DNA of 64,000 nt from Platycnemis pennipes. Its lineage: Eukaryota > Arthropoda > Insecta > Odonata > Platycnemididae. The stretch spans positions 7,068,001 to 7,132,000 of the forward strand of contig OW121857.1 of NCBI GenBank assembly GCA_933228895.1. The letters run 5' to 3'. Below the pieces are notes generated by a model. It saw nothing but the letters and a program-made list of their open reading frames with translations, had not been told where the DNA came from and did no database searches. The position numbers were made by a program, and so were the translations under genes. Below are positions 29,100 through 41,100 of the stretch, one piece after another (position 1 is the first letter of the stretch; each line of letters begins with the position of its first letter).

Positions 29100-29500
29100 C
29101 ACAGTTGCACACTGTTATATACCGTACATTTTAAAATTCAAACGAGCTTTGTATCTTTTCAAATAACAAAGTTATTGAGGGTTTCACATATCATAAGAAA
29201 TTCTATGATTTTTACAACATCAACTAGCAGTTCTGTATCGGATTTCTCCTATTAAGTAGTTGCGTACGATTGTATCATACATTTTAAAATTTGAACGGGC
29301 TTCGTATCTCTTCAAATAACGAAGTTATTGAGAATTTTACATATCATAGGAAAATGTTATGATTTTTATAGCATAAACTAACAGTTCTGTATTGAGTTTC
29401 TCCTATTGGGTAGTTGCGTACGGTTGTACCACACATTTTAGAATTTGAACGGGCTTCGTATCTCTTCAAATAACGAAGTTATTGAGAATTTTCATTATTA
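29100..29500 (+). repeat. ~154-bp tandem repeat, about 2.5 copies, with a conserved hairpin
   Basis: Unit starts ACATTTTA at 29126, 29279 and 29433. Each unit contains an inverted pair: CTTTGT...ACAAAG in the first and CTTCGT...ACGAAG in the second and third, so the stem is kept by a paired change. Confidence 0.85.
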
Positions 29501-30094
29501 CATGGGAAAAAATTTTTCAAAAAATTAAAAAAAAAAATAAAAAATAAAAAAAAAATAAAAAAAACCTGTTTTTTATATTATTCCATTTCCGGTGTTATCT
29601 ATGATTGATAGGTTTTGCCTATTTCTAGGCACAGCACACGTTTCATACAATTATTTTCTTATAGTATACCCTTATGGTTATCAATTAGTCAACTTTATAT
29701 TAGAAATATTCTGATATAATTGTTTTTTACTTGACTCATTATAGTGATGTTCAGACGATCAACCTGTGTTATTTCCTGCTATAGGCTTTGATTAGATCAT
29801 TCACCGTTTATCCACTCATCAACTGACGGCTTCAAGCAATATTACCTAGTAAGTTGAATTGGATCTCAAGGAGCATGCTTTTAATTAGACATTGATTGAT
29901 TCCAGGAGTAATGCTCGGACATAATATTCCCAAAGAGTTCAATTGAATCTCAACTGAAGAGTCTCGTGCTGGAGAGCTTATGCTATGATTAGCTTATTCA
30001 CTGTTTATCCTCTCATCAGCTGATGGCTTCTGGGATCCAGCGACTATGCTTTTAATTAGACATTGATTGCTTTCAAGAGTGATGCTTAGAGGAA

Positions 30095-30665
30095 TTAGAC
30101 ATTGATTGCTTTCAAGAGTGATGCACGGCTTCAAGGAGCCAGTTGTAAGGCTCAATCTTGTATTTATTTAATGGAATCGGATCTCAGCCACAATGCTTTT
30201 AATTAGACATTGATTGCTTTCAAGAGTGATGCACGGCTTCAAGGAGCCAGTTGTAAGGTTCAATCTTGTATTTATTTAATGGAATCGGATCTCAGCCACA
30301 ATGCTTTTAATTAGACATTGTTTGCTTTCAAGAGTGATGCACGGCTTCAAGGAGCCAGTTGTAAGGCTCAATCTTGTATTTATTTAATGGAATCGGATCT
30401 CAGTCACAATGCTTTTAATTAGACATTGATTGCTTTCAAGAGTGATGCAAGGCTTCAAGGAGCCAGTTGTAAGGCTCAATCTTGTATTTATTTAATGGAA
30501 TCAGATCTCAACCACAATGCTTTTAATTAGACATTGATTGCTTTCAAGAGTGATGCACGGCTTCAAGGAGCCAGTTGTAAGGCTCAATCTTGTATTTATT
30601 TAATGGAATCGGATCTCAGCCACAATGCTTTTAATTAGACATTGTTTGCTTTCAAGAGTGATGTT
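30095..30665 (+). repeat. 108-bp tandem repeat, about 5.3 copies
   Basis: TTAGACATTG recurs at 30095, 30203, 30311, 30419, 30527 and 30635, exactly 108 bp apart, with few differences between copies. Degenerate pieces of the unit occur at about 29885 and 30056. The unit contains TTTCAAGAGTGATGCACGGC and AGGAGCCAGTTGTAAGGCTC. Confidence 0.93.
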
Positions 30666-31322
30666 CTGAGGAATTATTTGATACTAATACAATCCACGGA
30701 GAGGTCAATTGGATCTCAACGGGTATACTTACTTCATCAGCATTCTGCATTTCCCTCTGAGGTCTATTACAGTCGAGTCGGCTTCTGTTGTGTGATGCAT
30801 ATTCCACAGAAATTCAATGTTCTTATATACCGAGCGAGGCGGCTCCCCACCATAGGTTTCGGTTGGCACTCTCCCTTTCCAAACTGAGTTCAATACACCT
30901 GAATGTTTCCTGGTTGGAGCGGGGGCCTCGGCGCGAGGAGGTCACGCGTGACCCGCTTTCTTCTGAGTCAACGAACGGGTGCCAGACATGGTGGGGGTAG
31001 GCGAAGGTTGCCAAAGGCGAGGCCTCTGTATTCGGAGTCAAGTAACGGACTGAGGAGACGTGGACGGGTTGCCAAACTGCTTTCCCTTTCGATTCCCTCT
31101 CGGCGTAAAGCCACGCGCTGAGCGTTCTTTCGAAACACTCGCGGGGTTGATTACTATTTGCTAGTTAGCTATTGCTCACATCTAACTCTGGTGATGATTT
31201 TTATGGTAATGATTTGTTTACCTTTCATCTCCGGCTAAGTGATTTGCTCTCACGTTGATTTTGTGTCAAGGACAGATGTCAGTTCGTTAATTAGGTAATT
31301 AATTACAGTGATATATTGATAT

Positions 31323-31368
31323 ATTTTCAAGGGTGACCTTGCGCCCGGACATACAAACGAATACTACT
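31323..31368 (-). repeat. Right terminal inverted repeat of the Polinton
   Basis: Exact inverted copy of the left 46-bp terminus, ending ...ATACTACT. The GAGATC duplication follows at once. Confidence 0.95.
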
Positions 31369-31374
31369 GAGATC
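31369..31374. repeat. Right target-site duplication GAGATC
   Basis: Second copy of the 6-bp duplication, directly after the right terminus. Confidence 0.95.
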
Positions 31375-31735
31375 ATTGACGTCATTTACCTCCCGTCCTT
31401 GAATGCTTTTAGGGGAAGGGAAGGGAATGGAGGGGGGTTCCCAGAAGGTCAGGTCGCACAGATACTGTCGTAGCTGCTCCTATTGGCAGAGTCAGCTCTG
31501 TCCCCCCCCCCCCATTTGCGATAAGGCAAAGTAGTTCCGCGGGCTCAGTTGTGATTGGAAGAAGCCAATATACGTCAGAGGTTGCACCACGCCCACTTTT
31601 CCGAAAGGGTTAAAAACGTCAGTTTTTCTCCACTTATAACTCGAGAATTAATATACGGATCAAAAGAAAATACGGGTCTCATATTTTACAAACTCCATCA
31701 TATTCGTCAATAAAAAAAATATGGTAAACGACCCC
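31375..31735 (+). repeat. Right part of host dispersed repeat split by the Polinton
   Basis: Continues the alignment with the copy at about 60763-61136: a GACGTCATTT start, a poly-C run, TTTGCGATAAGGC, GTGATTGG, ACGTCAGAGGTTGCACCAC and TAACTCGAGAA all recur in the same order. The class of the repeat is unknown; no coding capacity was seen. Confidence 0.88.
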
Positions 31736-32159
31736 ATTCTGCCTGTATTCTGCCATGGCATACGGCAGAGGAGAAGGAGAGTGATACTGCGAAAGGCGAG
31801 TGCAGGATAAGAGTAAACGGCAATAATCAGGGAGAGAAAGAAGAGCGCCTGGCGAACTTCATTTGCGTCAAGCAGCGGTGAGGAATGACGGGGGATGCTC
31901 CGCAAACATCGATTGCAACCCCCTCCCCCGCACCCTGCCTGCACCACTAACACCGCTCGCGGTCGGGGTCTAAGGCCCGGGAACCCTCCCCCCCCCCCCC
32001 CCCCCCTCCTCTGACGACGGCTCCCCGGATGACGACATAATTAGTGGGTGAACCAAAAAGGGTGCACGGTCAGAAGATGCTTCCGCAGCCCCTTCGCCAC
32101 CCATACCATGGTGAAGAAAGTAAGTTTCAAGTTTTTCACGCACTATACGGCGTTGTAAA
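31736..32159. other. Short intergenic stretch with poly-C run
   Basis: Contains a pure C run of about 19 bases near 31988. No gene was seen. Confidence 0.6.
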
Positions 32160-32715
32160 GTGTAAAGAATGGCAAGATTTGTAAAGGGACGGTACAATAA
32201 TTATATTAGCGAACCAGTCTATTAAATGAATTAAATTGGGAATCATTGTCAGATCGCAGGTTGAAATTTAGACTTAATCTCTTAAATAAATTCAAAGACC
32301 ATATTTTCAGTGATGATGTTAAAAATATTTTGCGGACCCCAACTTACTATGGTAGACTGGACCATAATCACAAAATTAGAGAAATTGATTGCCGAACTGA
32401 CAGATTCAAATATCCTTTTTTCCTCGTACAATTAGGGATATGAATAACGACAAATATATCTAATAGGAGTGTAGCAATGGATAACATTGGTAGCTGCATG
32501 TTGGTATGAGGACTTAAAGCTAACCCAGCTAACAGCATGTTTTTGCATGTTTGCTTTGCTATTTTTACCTCTTTTTAAATAGTGAATATTGGAACAGTAT
32601 ATCAATACTAATCCTTTTTTATGCATGATATGTAGTGCATGTTTGGTGAGAGTTCACCCCCTGCCACACACCTTAGTGGTGGTTTGCAGGGTATTATGTA
32701 CATGTAGTTGTAAAC
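32160..32715 (+). mobile_element. 3' fragment of the CR1/L2-like non-LTR family
   Basis: Degenerate RT C terminus (RRLKFRLNLLNKFKDHIF, NILRTPTYYGRLDHNHKIREID) followed by the 3'UTR with CACCCCCTGCCACACACC, TTTGCAGGGTATTATGTA and a short GTACATGTAGTTG tail. Confidence 0.88.
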
Positions 32716-34370
32716 TCGTTGGAAGTATGTTTCTGTTACCTCGAATAGTGCGTTGTAGCCTTGTAAATTTTGGACAGAGTCAGTTGTAAACGCTTTGAAA
32801 ATGCGTTGTAAGTGCATTATCACCGCGTTGCCATTTTCCTGTATGTTTGTTGTGGGTACTTTGTAACCCCGTTTTTGTGTTCGAAGAATCACGTTGTAAG
32901 CGCGTTACAGCCACGTTGCCATTATGGTGTATGTTGTGGGCACATATGCACGTGGAACTATCTATGTATCAGATCGAACAATTAATGCAAAAAACTCTAG
33001 AATACCTTGCATGAGTGGTTCTAGCACCAAAATTGAAGACAAAAATTTTTGCAAATAGAGAAAGATAAGTTTTTATTTGCATTAATTAAGTACAATTTCT
33101 TTAATTGCACCAGCAATTTTTCTCGTTCATTCAGAAACTACTGCCTAAACTGCATTCCTAACAAGCATTCACTTAATTCATACGAGCTATTTCCCGTCAA
33201 CTGAGGAACGCATTCGGATAACAATGTTTAGTCGGGACGACCATAATATTTGCAATAATAGATAAAGCTACTGGCTGACATTCATTTGATTGTGATTATT
33301 AACTTACTAAAAGATAGCCACTGGGGTATTTCGCGCTCTTAAAGTATTTCCAAAATCACCATTTTGTGGCTGAATTTTTGCATGACCGTAATGAATGTAC
33401 ATAACTGCCGTTATTTCAACTCCAGGAGAGAAAAATAAGAATTTTTTCAATAACGTGGCAGTCGATAAGAACGAACTTTACAACGAGCTTTCCCATGTTA
33501 CGAATCCAAAGCGGGCTGCGCGAGAAAGTACGTTGCAAGTACGTTTTCTCTCCACAGACCCACAACGCGCTTAACCGCTTTGGCTTCGCGTTGTAACTAG
33601 AGATGGGCAACTTGGTAAATTACCGCGGTGGATTTCGTAAATTACCGCGGTATTTTTCGTAAATTACCAATACCACTGAAAACTACCGTTTATTACGGTA
33701 ATTTTCAGAAAAGTTATTTTTCAGAAAATTTCTTCTTCACGAATAAACCATTGGAATGGGTAATATTATAAATTAAGAAGCTAAAACGATTTTGTTTACG
33801 CTGTGTCCATGATTAATTCCAATTAATTCAGAGTAAAATAACAAATGCACATTGCGCTGAGGTATTGGAAAAGAAATTTCTCATAGTTTGACAAAAGAGA
33901 GGCAAATTGCGTGTTGCTGTCAACTTCGTTTTAATTTTTTTAATGAGTTATAATAGATAAACGTCGTGATATGTTTCATAAAAGCGTCGGCATTTATATC
34001 TCAATGCTATTTGATTTCGTTTTGAGTCCTCTGATAAGGATTTTCAGCTCAAAACTTAAAATTACCGGAAAATTACGGTAATTTTCGAAAATTACCGTAA
34101 TTTACCACGGTAATTTACCTCAATTGAAAATTACGGTAATTTACCCATCTCTAGTTGTAACTGCGTAGTTTACGGTGGACAAAAGTTCGTTGTAATGCTG
34201 ATCTCACAACATTCTTACAACGCGGTTTTTCACGTTGCGAATGCGGTGCAACTACGCTGGAAGTAAGTTGTAAAGGAAATGCGTTGCGACAACGTTGTGA
34301 ACCTGTTGGAAGTCTGCTAAAACACGTTTACAACTTACTTACAACGGAATTACAACGCGACATCTTATGC
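32690..34370. repeat. Region dense in CGTTGTAA-type motifs
   Basis: Variants of CGTTGTAA(G/C) and its complement TTACAACG recur many times (32755, 32800, 32895, 33590, 34154, 34216, 34332 and others) at irregular spacing on both strands. A hAT MITE sits inside at one such motif. The element type is unknown. Confidence 0.55.
33598..34153. mobile_element. Nonautonomous hAT element (MITE) with perfect 8-bp TSD
   Basis: Terminal inverted repeats TAGAGATGGGCAA.../...TTACCCATCTCTA, flanked by GTTGTAAC on both sides (33590-33597 and 34154-34161). Near both ends there are many AATTACCG/CGGTAATT units. No transposase is encoded. 8-bp TSDs and a TAGAGATGGG end fit the hAT superfamily. Confidence 0.9.
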
Positions 34371-34758
34371 GGCTTCTTCGTCAGGATAGCACTTGTCTCT
34401 GCGCACCGCGGGCACTTGATCACGCAGCCGGCAGCAGCTAAAACAGTCCGCACAGAGTTCGTCCTCGGTGGAATGAACTGGCTCTGAATTTCATCTGGCG
34501 CCTTTGTAGGCGATCAGCGCTGCATTCTGGGCCAGTGATGCCAGATTGGGCGGGTTGAGGGGCTCTGATGGCGGGTGAAAATTTCATTTGGCGGGTTCCC
34601 GCCAACTTGGGCTCTGGTTGGGCCATTGTCCCCGGAAATTGGGCGTGTACCAAAAATATCCCTAACTTCCCTATTTTACACCGATAGATACCGTAGAACT
34701 CAAGAAAACGTAAGAATAAAAAATAGTTCGACCGATAAAAATAGTACCTACGACCGTT

Positions 34759-34815
34759 TCTCCCTACGAAACAACCTTGAGGAGGTTTGCAGGGTTTTAT
34801 GTAGATGTAGATGCT
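34759..34815 (+). mobile_element. 3' tail of the CR1/L2-like non-LTR family
   Basis: Only the last part remains: CTTGAGGAGGTTTGCAGGGT and GTAGATGTAGATG. Confidence 0.7.
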
Positions 34816-35893
34816 ATATCAGATTGAAGTGCAAGCACACAGGCTATAATTACTTAACTGATTGGTCTTGAGTGCAATCGATTCCACGGTCGGCAGATTT
34901 CCGCGAAAAATATCGCTAGTATGTAGGCTGGAGTTGCAGAGAGCAATCAATAATTCAGAAATAAATAAGTATCAACGAGTTCTACTGGTATTTCTTAAAT
35001 TATTTAAAGAAGGAAAAGAAGAAAGTAAAGATGACGAGAATACTGGGTGCATCACATGTGAAGAGATACATTGTTCCAAGGAGAGCTTTACACAGTCCAT
35101 TTCAAATTTTGAACTACTCGAAAAATGTTTTCTGTTTCTTTGGAATGATTATTAATACTGTCAGTGAGCTTGATCCAGCAACGGCAAAGTATCACTGACC
35201 AGTGTCCTGACGCGAGACCCTACCAAAATGATCGAGCAGTTGGGAATATTTGTATTTTGTTGAGAATTGGAAAAATAAATTATTTAGCCATTAATTTAAA
35301 CACTTTAAAATATGTTTAGTATTAACAGAATGCTCTTCATTTCCTGTACAAAAGCAACAATTTTCGATGAAAAAATATTTTTCCAATTGAGCATTGTAAC
35401 ATTAGAACTTACAATGGAGTTATTCCTCATTTAAAAAGGAATATTCGGCATTCAATTAAAGTATTCCACCATAAACATGTCGCATGTTTAGAAATCGTTA
35501 AAATACGAATAATTGATTTTCAAAACACTAAATGAATGACATCTTGCAATGGTTAATATTTTGGTCAATTTTGCTCGCAATGTTTCATAAATGTTACCTC
35601 ATTACTATTTGTTCCTTTGATGCGACAAAATAAATAGGAATTGAACATTTTACCATACATTAAATTTTGTTTAAATCTTGGCGTGCGGCGAGAAAAGAGT
35701 GGGATTGGGCGGGTTGAGGGCGATCTGGTTGAGGGTCGAAAAATCTGGCAACACTGCTCTGGGCAGCCCGGAGCTTGAACGGTCGCGCCCGTATTCCGCT
35801 GTGTGAAGACCGAAATTGTGAGGAATAGGCGGAAGTAACGATGTTCTTAGTGCGCGAAACGCCACATCCGGGGAAAATTGTGGATGAGGAATC
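34816..35893. other. AT-rich intergenic DNA
   Basis: Short frames without recognised domains. Confidence 0.5.
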
Positions 35894-35901
35894 AGCTAAA
35901 T

Positions 35902-36190
35902 CAGTTATGGGCAAAGTACGGCCCGCGGGCCAGATGCGGCCCCCTGAAACGTTCTATCCGGCCCGCGAGGCATTGTTCCTAATCCCAGTTCGATCCAAAT
36001 TATGAGAAACTTTTGGAAATGCAGTCATCACATTCTCCTTAATAATCATTCGGTCATTAATAGGACTTGGTATCACAACAAGCACAAGAATTTTGTAAAA
36101 TATATCATTTTTATTTTTTAATAAATTACATTGGCCCGCCTATTTTTTTCCTTTTCTTTGGCCCCTCTTCAAAAAGTTTGCCCATCACTG
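35902..36190. mobile_element. Nonautonomous hAT (Charlie-like) MITE with 8-bp TSD
   Basis: Ends are CAGTTATGGGCAAAGTACGG and, inverted, CAGTGATGGGCAAACTTTTT. Flanking octamers are AGCTAAAT (35894-35901) and ACCTAAAT (36191-36198), 7 of 8 matching. The 289-bp length and lack of coding capacity indicate an internally deleted derivative. Confidence 0.85.
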
Positions 36191-36198
36191 ACCTAAAT

Positions 36199-37759
36199 GA
36201 TTTGTTTCTTGAGAGAAGTGACAAGTGAAGTGAAAAAACACAGACACTGAAAAATGTGTCGTCCTTTCACTGCAACAAGATGAATGTGACAGACCGCCAT
36301 GTTTTCCGGCGTTACTTTGTGGGATTGCACGTTAAAGAAACAAGTGAGATAACTTGGTATAGTCCAGACTTTCAATTTATTTAATCCCATTTTTAATGCA
36401 ATTTTCTACACCATGCCTACACCTTGTTCCTTACTCCTACCCTTGATTGCTGGACACGCATTGGCAGCTAAGACATTTTTACTCTAGTGTGTACCGTGAA
36501 ATTGACTTTGTAAGGTTAAGGAACTCAATTGACTTATCATAGGCAATTGCTCTCTCGAATGTTCACTATCGTTATTCAAAGGGAAAAGATCTGTACAAGG
36601 GTACTGTACTCAGCCAAGGTACTGTACTTAGGTAACGGCTAACTCAACGAACTGAAGAAGAAGATGATTTGAAGCCCCAGGAAGGATGAGAGAGACTGCA
36701 AAGGTGCACTTTTTCTCCTCTGGACGCGGCAGAGAACTGCAATGCGACCGATGTTCACTTACAAAAATGCTGCCAAGCATCTTACCCACTGTCGGTCAAA
36801 GTAATTCACCATGTTTTTGAACCAATACATATCTTTTCCAAGCTTAGAGTTGGTATTGGCGAAGGAAAACTCCGCGAGAAAAAAACAGTGTTGAATTTCC
36901 CTAAACTACCCCATGCTCTAACTTATAAAAATTCAGAATGTAACTAAATCATAAATCGGACAATAATATCTACTGCGTGGCATGAGACGTTCCTCACGAA
37001 AATCTCAACCTCGTAAAAGAGAGAAAAGGACCCATTCAGCTTCGCGAAGATTAAAATACTTGCTCTGCGTTGCTTTCCCAGGCTGTGGAACTTACCCTCG
37101 CAGCGAGAAAAATAATGTTTGAGACCGTATCACACAGTGGGAATAATATCTTCTTGTCGAACATTTGGCAAAAACTGCTGGCGGAGAATTAAAGACCGTA
37201 GAGCCTTAGGCGCTTGATAACATGGCAAGTTCTCTGAACAATTCTGAGGATCTTCTGGCAAAGAGCCTTTTGGACGGAGAACGGACCGCAATATATCCGG
37301 GAAATAGCGCGTGGAGATAGCAAAGGGGCTTTTCTGAACGATAAAAGCGATGGTGGGAACCAATGAACTGGCTGGAATTATTTTAAACTGCTATCGACAT
37401 ATATCTTCCGATTGCTTCGGGGATACCTTCCTAATTATTGCAGATAAGTAATTACAGTTCCTTCTTTTCTGATTAAAACCCAATGGGTGAAAATAAAATA
37501 ACAATGGGAACTAAATTTAGGAAAGACCTTTGCACAATATCAAAAAGTTGGGTGAATATTGTAATTAAAAATATTTAGGCAAAAAATGAATCATTGACGA
37601 TTTCAACAACATCCACTTCCACTTTTTGCATTTCCCACACATAATTCATAGAAATATTACAGGCATTTTCTTTCCTATCACTACAAGTCAACTTCAAGTA
37701 AATTCCCTTAGCAAGCCTAATGTAAAATAGATGATATAAAGTTAGGTAACACATAATTT
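36199..37759. other. Intergenic DNA, nothing recognised
   Basis: Short frames only. Confidence 0.5.
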
Positions 37760-38102
37760 TCATTATGGTGCTATCGAATAATGATGAAGATAAAATGGAT
37801 CGACCGAGTGACAAATTAAAAAGAGTGGGAGAAAAGAGAAGTCTGCTGAAAAAATATGAAAAGAAGACGGGACAACTTAATCGGCCATATCTTAAGACAC
37901 GGTTGCCTGATGAAGACAATCGTCGAAGGAAAACTGAACGGGAAGAATGGAAAAGGCAGCCCTCGTATGAGATACATAGAACAGGTCGTAAAGGACGTGA
38001 AAGAGAAAAACTACGTCATTATGAAGAGGTTGGTCGATAGAAGAATCGAGTGGAGGGCTGCGTCAAACCAATCCTAGGATTGTTGACCCTTGATGATGAT
38101 AA
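37760..38102 (+). pseudogene. 3' end of a second non-LTR retrotransposon family
   Basis: Broken C terminus of an endonuclease/RT polyprotein, readable in two frames as ([10 protein letters not shown]), [47 protein letters not shown] and [12 protein letters not shown], followed by CCTAGGATTGTTGACCCTTG and a TGATGATGAT tail. Two further copies in the window share the same ending. Confidence 0.85.
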
Positions 38103-41100
38103 CTTTCATCGATAAAAACATTCAAAGACTCATCAGTGTAATTTCATCACCCTTAACCTGGGCATCCATTGTCATTACGTTTCATTATCGTTGCTTTGCT
38201 ATGCGCTGACTGTTTTTAAATAAATGAAATTCGGAAGCGTAGTTCTATGCCTAAGTATTTAAAATTTAACTATACTGTTCATTAATTCTTATATGTGAAA
38301 CATAATGCAATTGATTTTCACAAGCTGAATGTGTCTTGACTTTCATTCCACTCCTTTCGGAGGAAATAAAATACAAAAAAAATCAAACTAGATTGTCTGC
38401 GCATCCCAAAAATTTGTCCTTTTGGATTTTTTTCTCCTTCAAATTATAATAATTCTAGAAAGTATTTAAATAAATGCCACCTAATGCAGACATGCCTAAG
38501 AATGCCTGACATTTTCTCTAAGATTCCTCGGCAATTTTCGGATTCTAAATGAACATGCGCGGCATTATTTGTTATTTTTTCAGGACTGATCGCAAATTTA
38601 ACTTTAGAGGCACGCGTCAATTTTTTACGTAATTCTCCATGCTTTGCGAAGATGGGTCTGGAGGCAAATGAGAGGTGAGAACATCATTGATTTCGCCTCC
38701 GCAATAAACGTAGAGCTAATCACTCCCCATTGTCCGATGCTACGCCATACTCAGCTGGAAAGAGAATTTCCTTCCTTTTAAAATATAAAATATATTAAAT
38801 TCTGTACCTGTACCTTCGTAAACTAAATTACCTTTAATGAAATCAAAGTCAGAGTTTACGTGAAGGGCTTCGAGGGGTTTTCATCCGGTTGACATTTCAG
38901 AAGACTGATATAATTTTGTCCGAGTCTACATCTATCTCCTCGTCAATGGCGGAATGTTTTCCCCGAGTACTCAAAATAAAGTCAACTCTTGAGAACCGAG
39001 GAAATGAAGTTTTTTCTTCAACTCAAGACTCATCCGATAAGCAAGGCAGGAGGTTAAGGAAGGATTAGTTTAGTTTTTGAATGGATGCTCTTTTCGTGGA
39101 TTATACGTTTGTGCCGCTGGAAATGCTTATAAACGAGGGCTTTAGCCGACTAATTCTCGTCTGAGTCCACTCGTGGGGCCCCACTCCGGCCACAGCCATC
39201 CTTCTTCACTAAAATGTTTTGCAAGAATTAATTTGCAACGTCCGGCACCTGGCATTTAAAAGGGATTTTGCATAGCGTTCTCTAAAAAAAAAGAAAACAT
39301 TATAAAGCGGGGAGAACTGCTTATGAGGCTTATGTTTCCAAAGGCATTCTTCTAGATTTAGCGTTTAATTACGGAAAAAATCACGGGAAAGCAATGTTCT
39401 CTCAGAGTGGCAGCTGTGTTTTATCGTCCCTTAGACGGAGCTCGGTCAACTTTATGGCTCGGTTATTCTTTTTAATGTCTCAACTCGCGGGCATTCTACG
39501 CCATTTATTCGTTTTGGAATGCCTGTTACGATACTTGCCATTCTTGATGAAATTTAATGACACCATTCCGACGAATTAATGTCCCTTACCAAGTCTCGAG
39601 AGCTGCATGAAATGTGGATTTAGTGCCGGCCGTGAGGAACTCCGTAGGAATGTCCATTACCGCCACAAGTCAATTTTTTTTAATAAATGAAGGACATGAA
39701 TCACGAAACGGTATGCTTTTTCACGAAATCAGAGTTGATTTTCCAGTTAATCGTAATTTTCAAGATACATAGGCACAGGGCAAACGCTTCCTCCATGAGA
39801 AAGCAACATTCTCATGCGGTGCGTACGACGTTGTACAAATGAAGGAAATTTAAAAATACCTCTCTGTTGAAAACGACTAGAGTTACGGCCGGAAATTACG
39901 AGGCTGAAACGTGAACGGAGTAGGACGGTTGCTCTACCTCATTTAACGCTATGCAGTGAAAAAGACGAGCCGAAGCATTTAGACGAGAATGGTATTCTAA
40001 CAGACAAAAAATGTTATGTTTACGTAATGATTCTTTTCTTCTTTGAAAACTGTAAATGATGAAAAATATATCAAAATATTTTCAATATGGTAAATTTACA
40101 CTCCAGCCAAATGTAACTTTTGAAAAATTAGGTTTGCAACTGGCAATGCACTCATTATTTTTTTTAATTTCATGCGTAGGGGGCAGATTAAAAAATAATG
40201 GTTCCAAGTTATAATTAACCGTAACGCTATGTTTTAAAAGGTTTGTTTTGTAGCCTGGTATTTACGTTGAAATAAATGGTAAAAGAAGCTAAGATGTGGA
40301 TAAAATTCATAGCTGCTATCCTACAAAGCTAATTAGGCAATTATCTAATAAATAAAGCAGATTGCATCCTTACTTTTTACATTCTTCTTGCAGTAAATAT
40401 GATGTGCAGCAGTATGCAAATATTTTCAACTTTATTTCTACGGATGTTCTTCTGTAATTTTTGTGGATACATGAAAGACATTACGGTATGTTTCATTGTT
40501 ACCAGCTCTTACCCAATAAGTCATTCGCAAATTTTCAGGAGTGATTATAAACAAGTATTAGCGATTAGTCTACGACATCGCCCGTATTAATGCCTTCTTT
40601 AATTCAATTACAGTGGAAAATTATGAAATTCTTCCCTCATCCCTTCCAAAAGAACTTGTTTAATGCTATGAAAATATAGTTATGTATCTCAACTGCACAC
40701 TATACCTACTCAGTTAATGAAAGCTGTTACCACGGCAAGGTATTGTCATGTGGACCATGTCAAGAAAAATGTTCTCCTTGGGATGAATGAATATAAAATA
40801 AGAGAAAGTAAAGAGCTGAGAATAGCCTTTAAGTGATGAGATCTTTAAGCAACACCCTTGTCGTGACGTCAACTTCTCAACGGACCACCCACCCTCGCCG
40901 CCGTAAGGAATACCCACAATGCACCACCTCGTCCCCCCCACCCGTGCAAACTGGGTGACCTCATTCCTGGACCACCCAACACAGCTCATCAGGCTAATGT
41001 ACCCGGCTTTCTTGGGCAGAGGATGAATCTTGGTCTTTGCACCACAACTTTCCTACGCGCGGCAATAACTCAGTGGAACTTCCGTCCTCCGAGCATCCTC

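Larger units (their letters stand above)
29033..31322. other. Noncoding right arm of the Polinton
   Basis: About 2.3 kb with no credible gene. It holds the ~154-bp repeat array, an A-rich tract (29524-29563), the 108-bp tandem array, a GGTCACGCGTGACC palindrome at 30940-30953 in a GC-richer part (30900-31140), and AT-rich DNA up to the terminal repeat. It may carry replication or packaging signals. Confidence 0.7.
13823..31368. mobile_element. Complete Polinton/Maverick (adintovirus-like) DNA element
   Basis: The element is bounded by 46-bp perfect terminal inverted repeats beginning AGTAGT and flanked on both sides by GAGATC, a 6-bp target-site duplication. A 6-bp TSD and AG-starting ends are hallmarks of Polintons. 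Inside are the family's core genes: retroviral-type integrase, protein-primed DNA polymerase B, packaging ATPase, adenain-like cysteine protease, and major and minor capsid proteins. The main frames are uninterrupted, ends and TSDs are intact, and the 17.5 kb length is normal for the family, all of which suggest a recent insertion that may still be functional. The surrounding host repeat is split exactly at the insertion; an unsplit copy lies near 60.6-61.1 kb. Confidence 0.97.

Noticed and set aside
29524..29563. A-rich tract as poly-A tail of an inserted retrotransposon
   Set aside because: No target-site duplication or element body adjoins it; it is best seen as low-complexity DNA within the Polinton arm.
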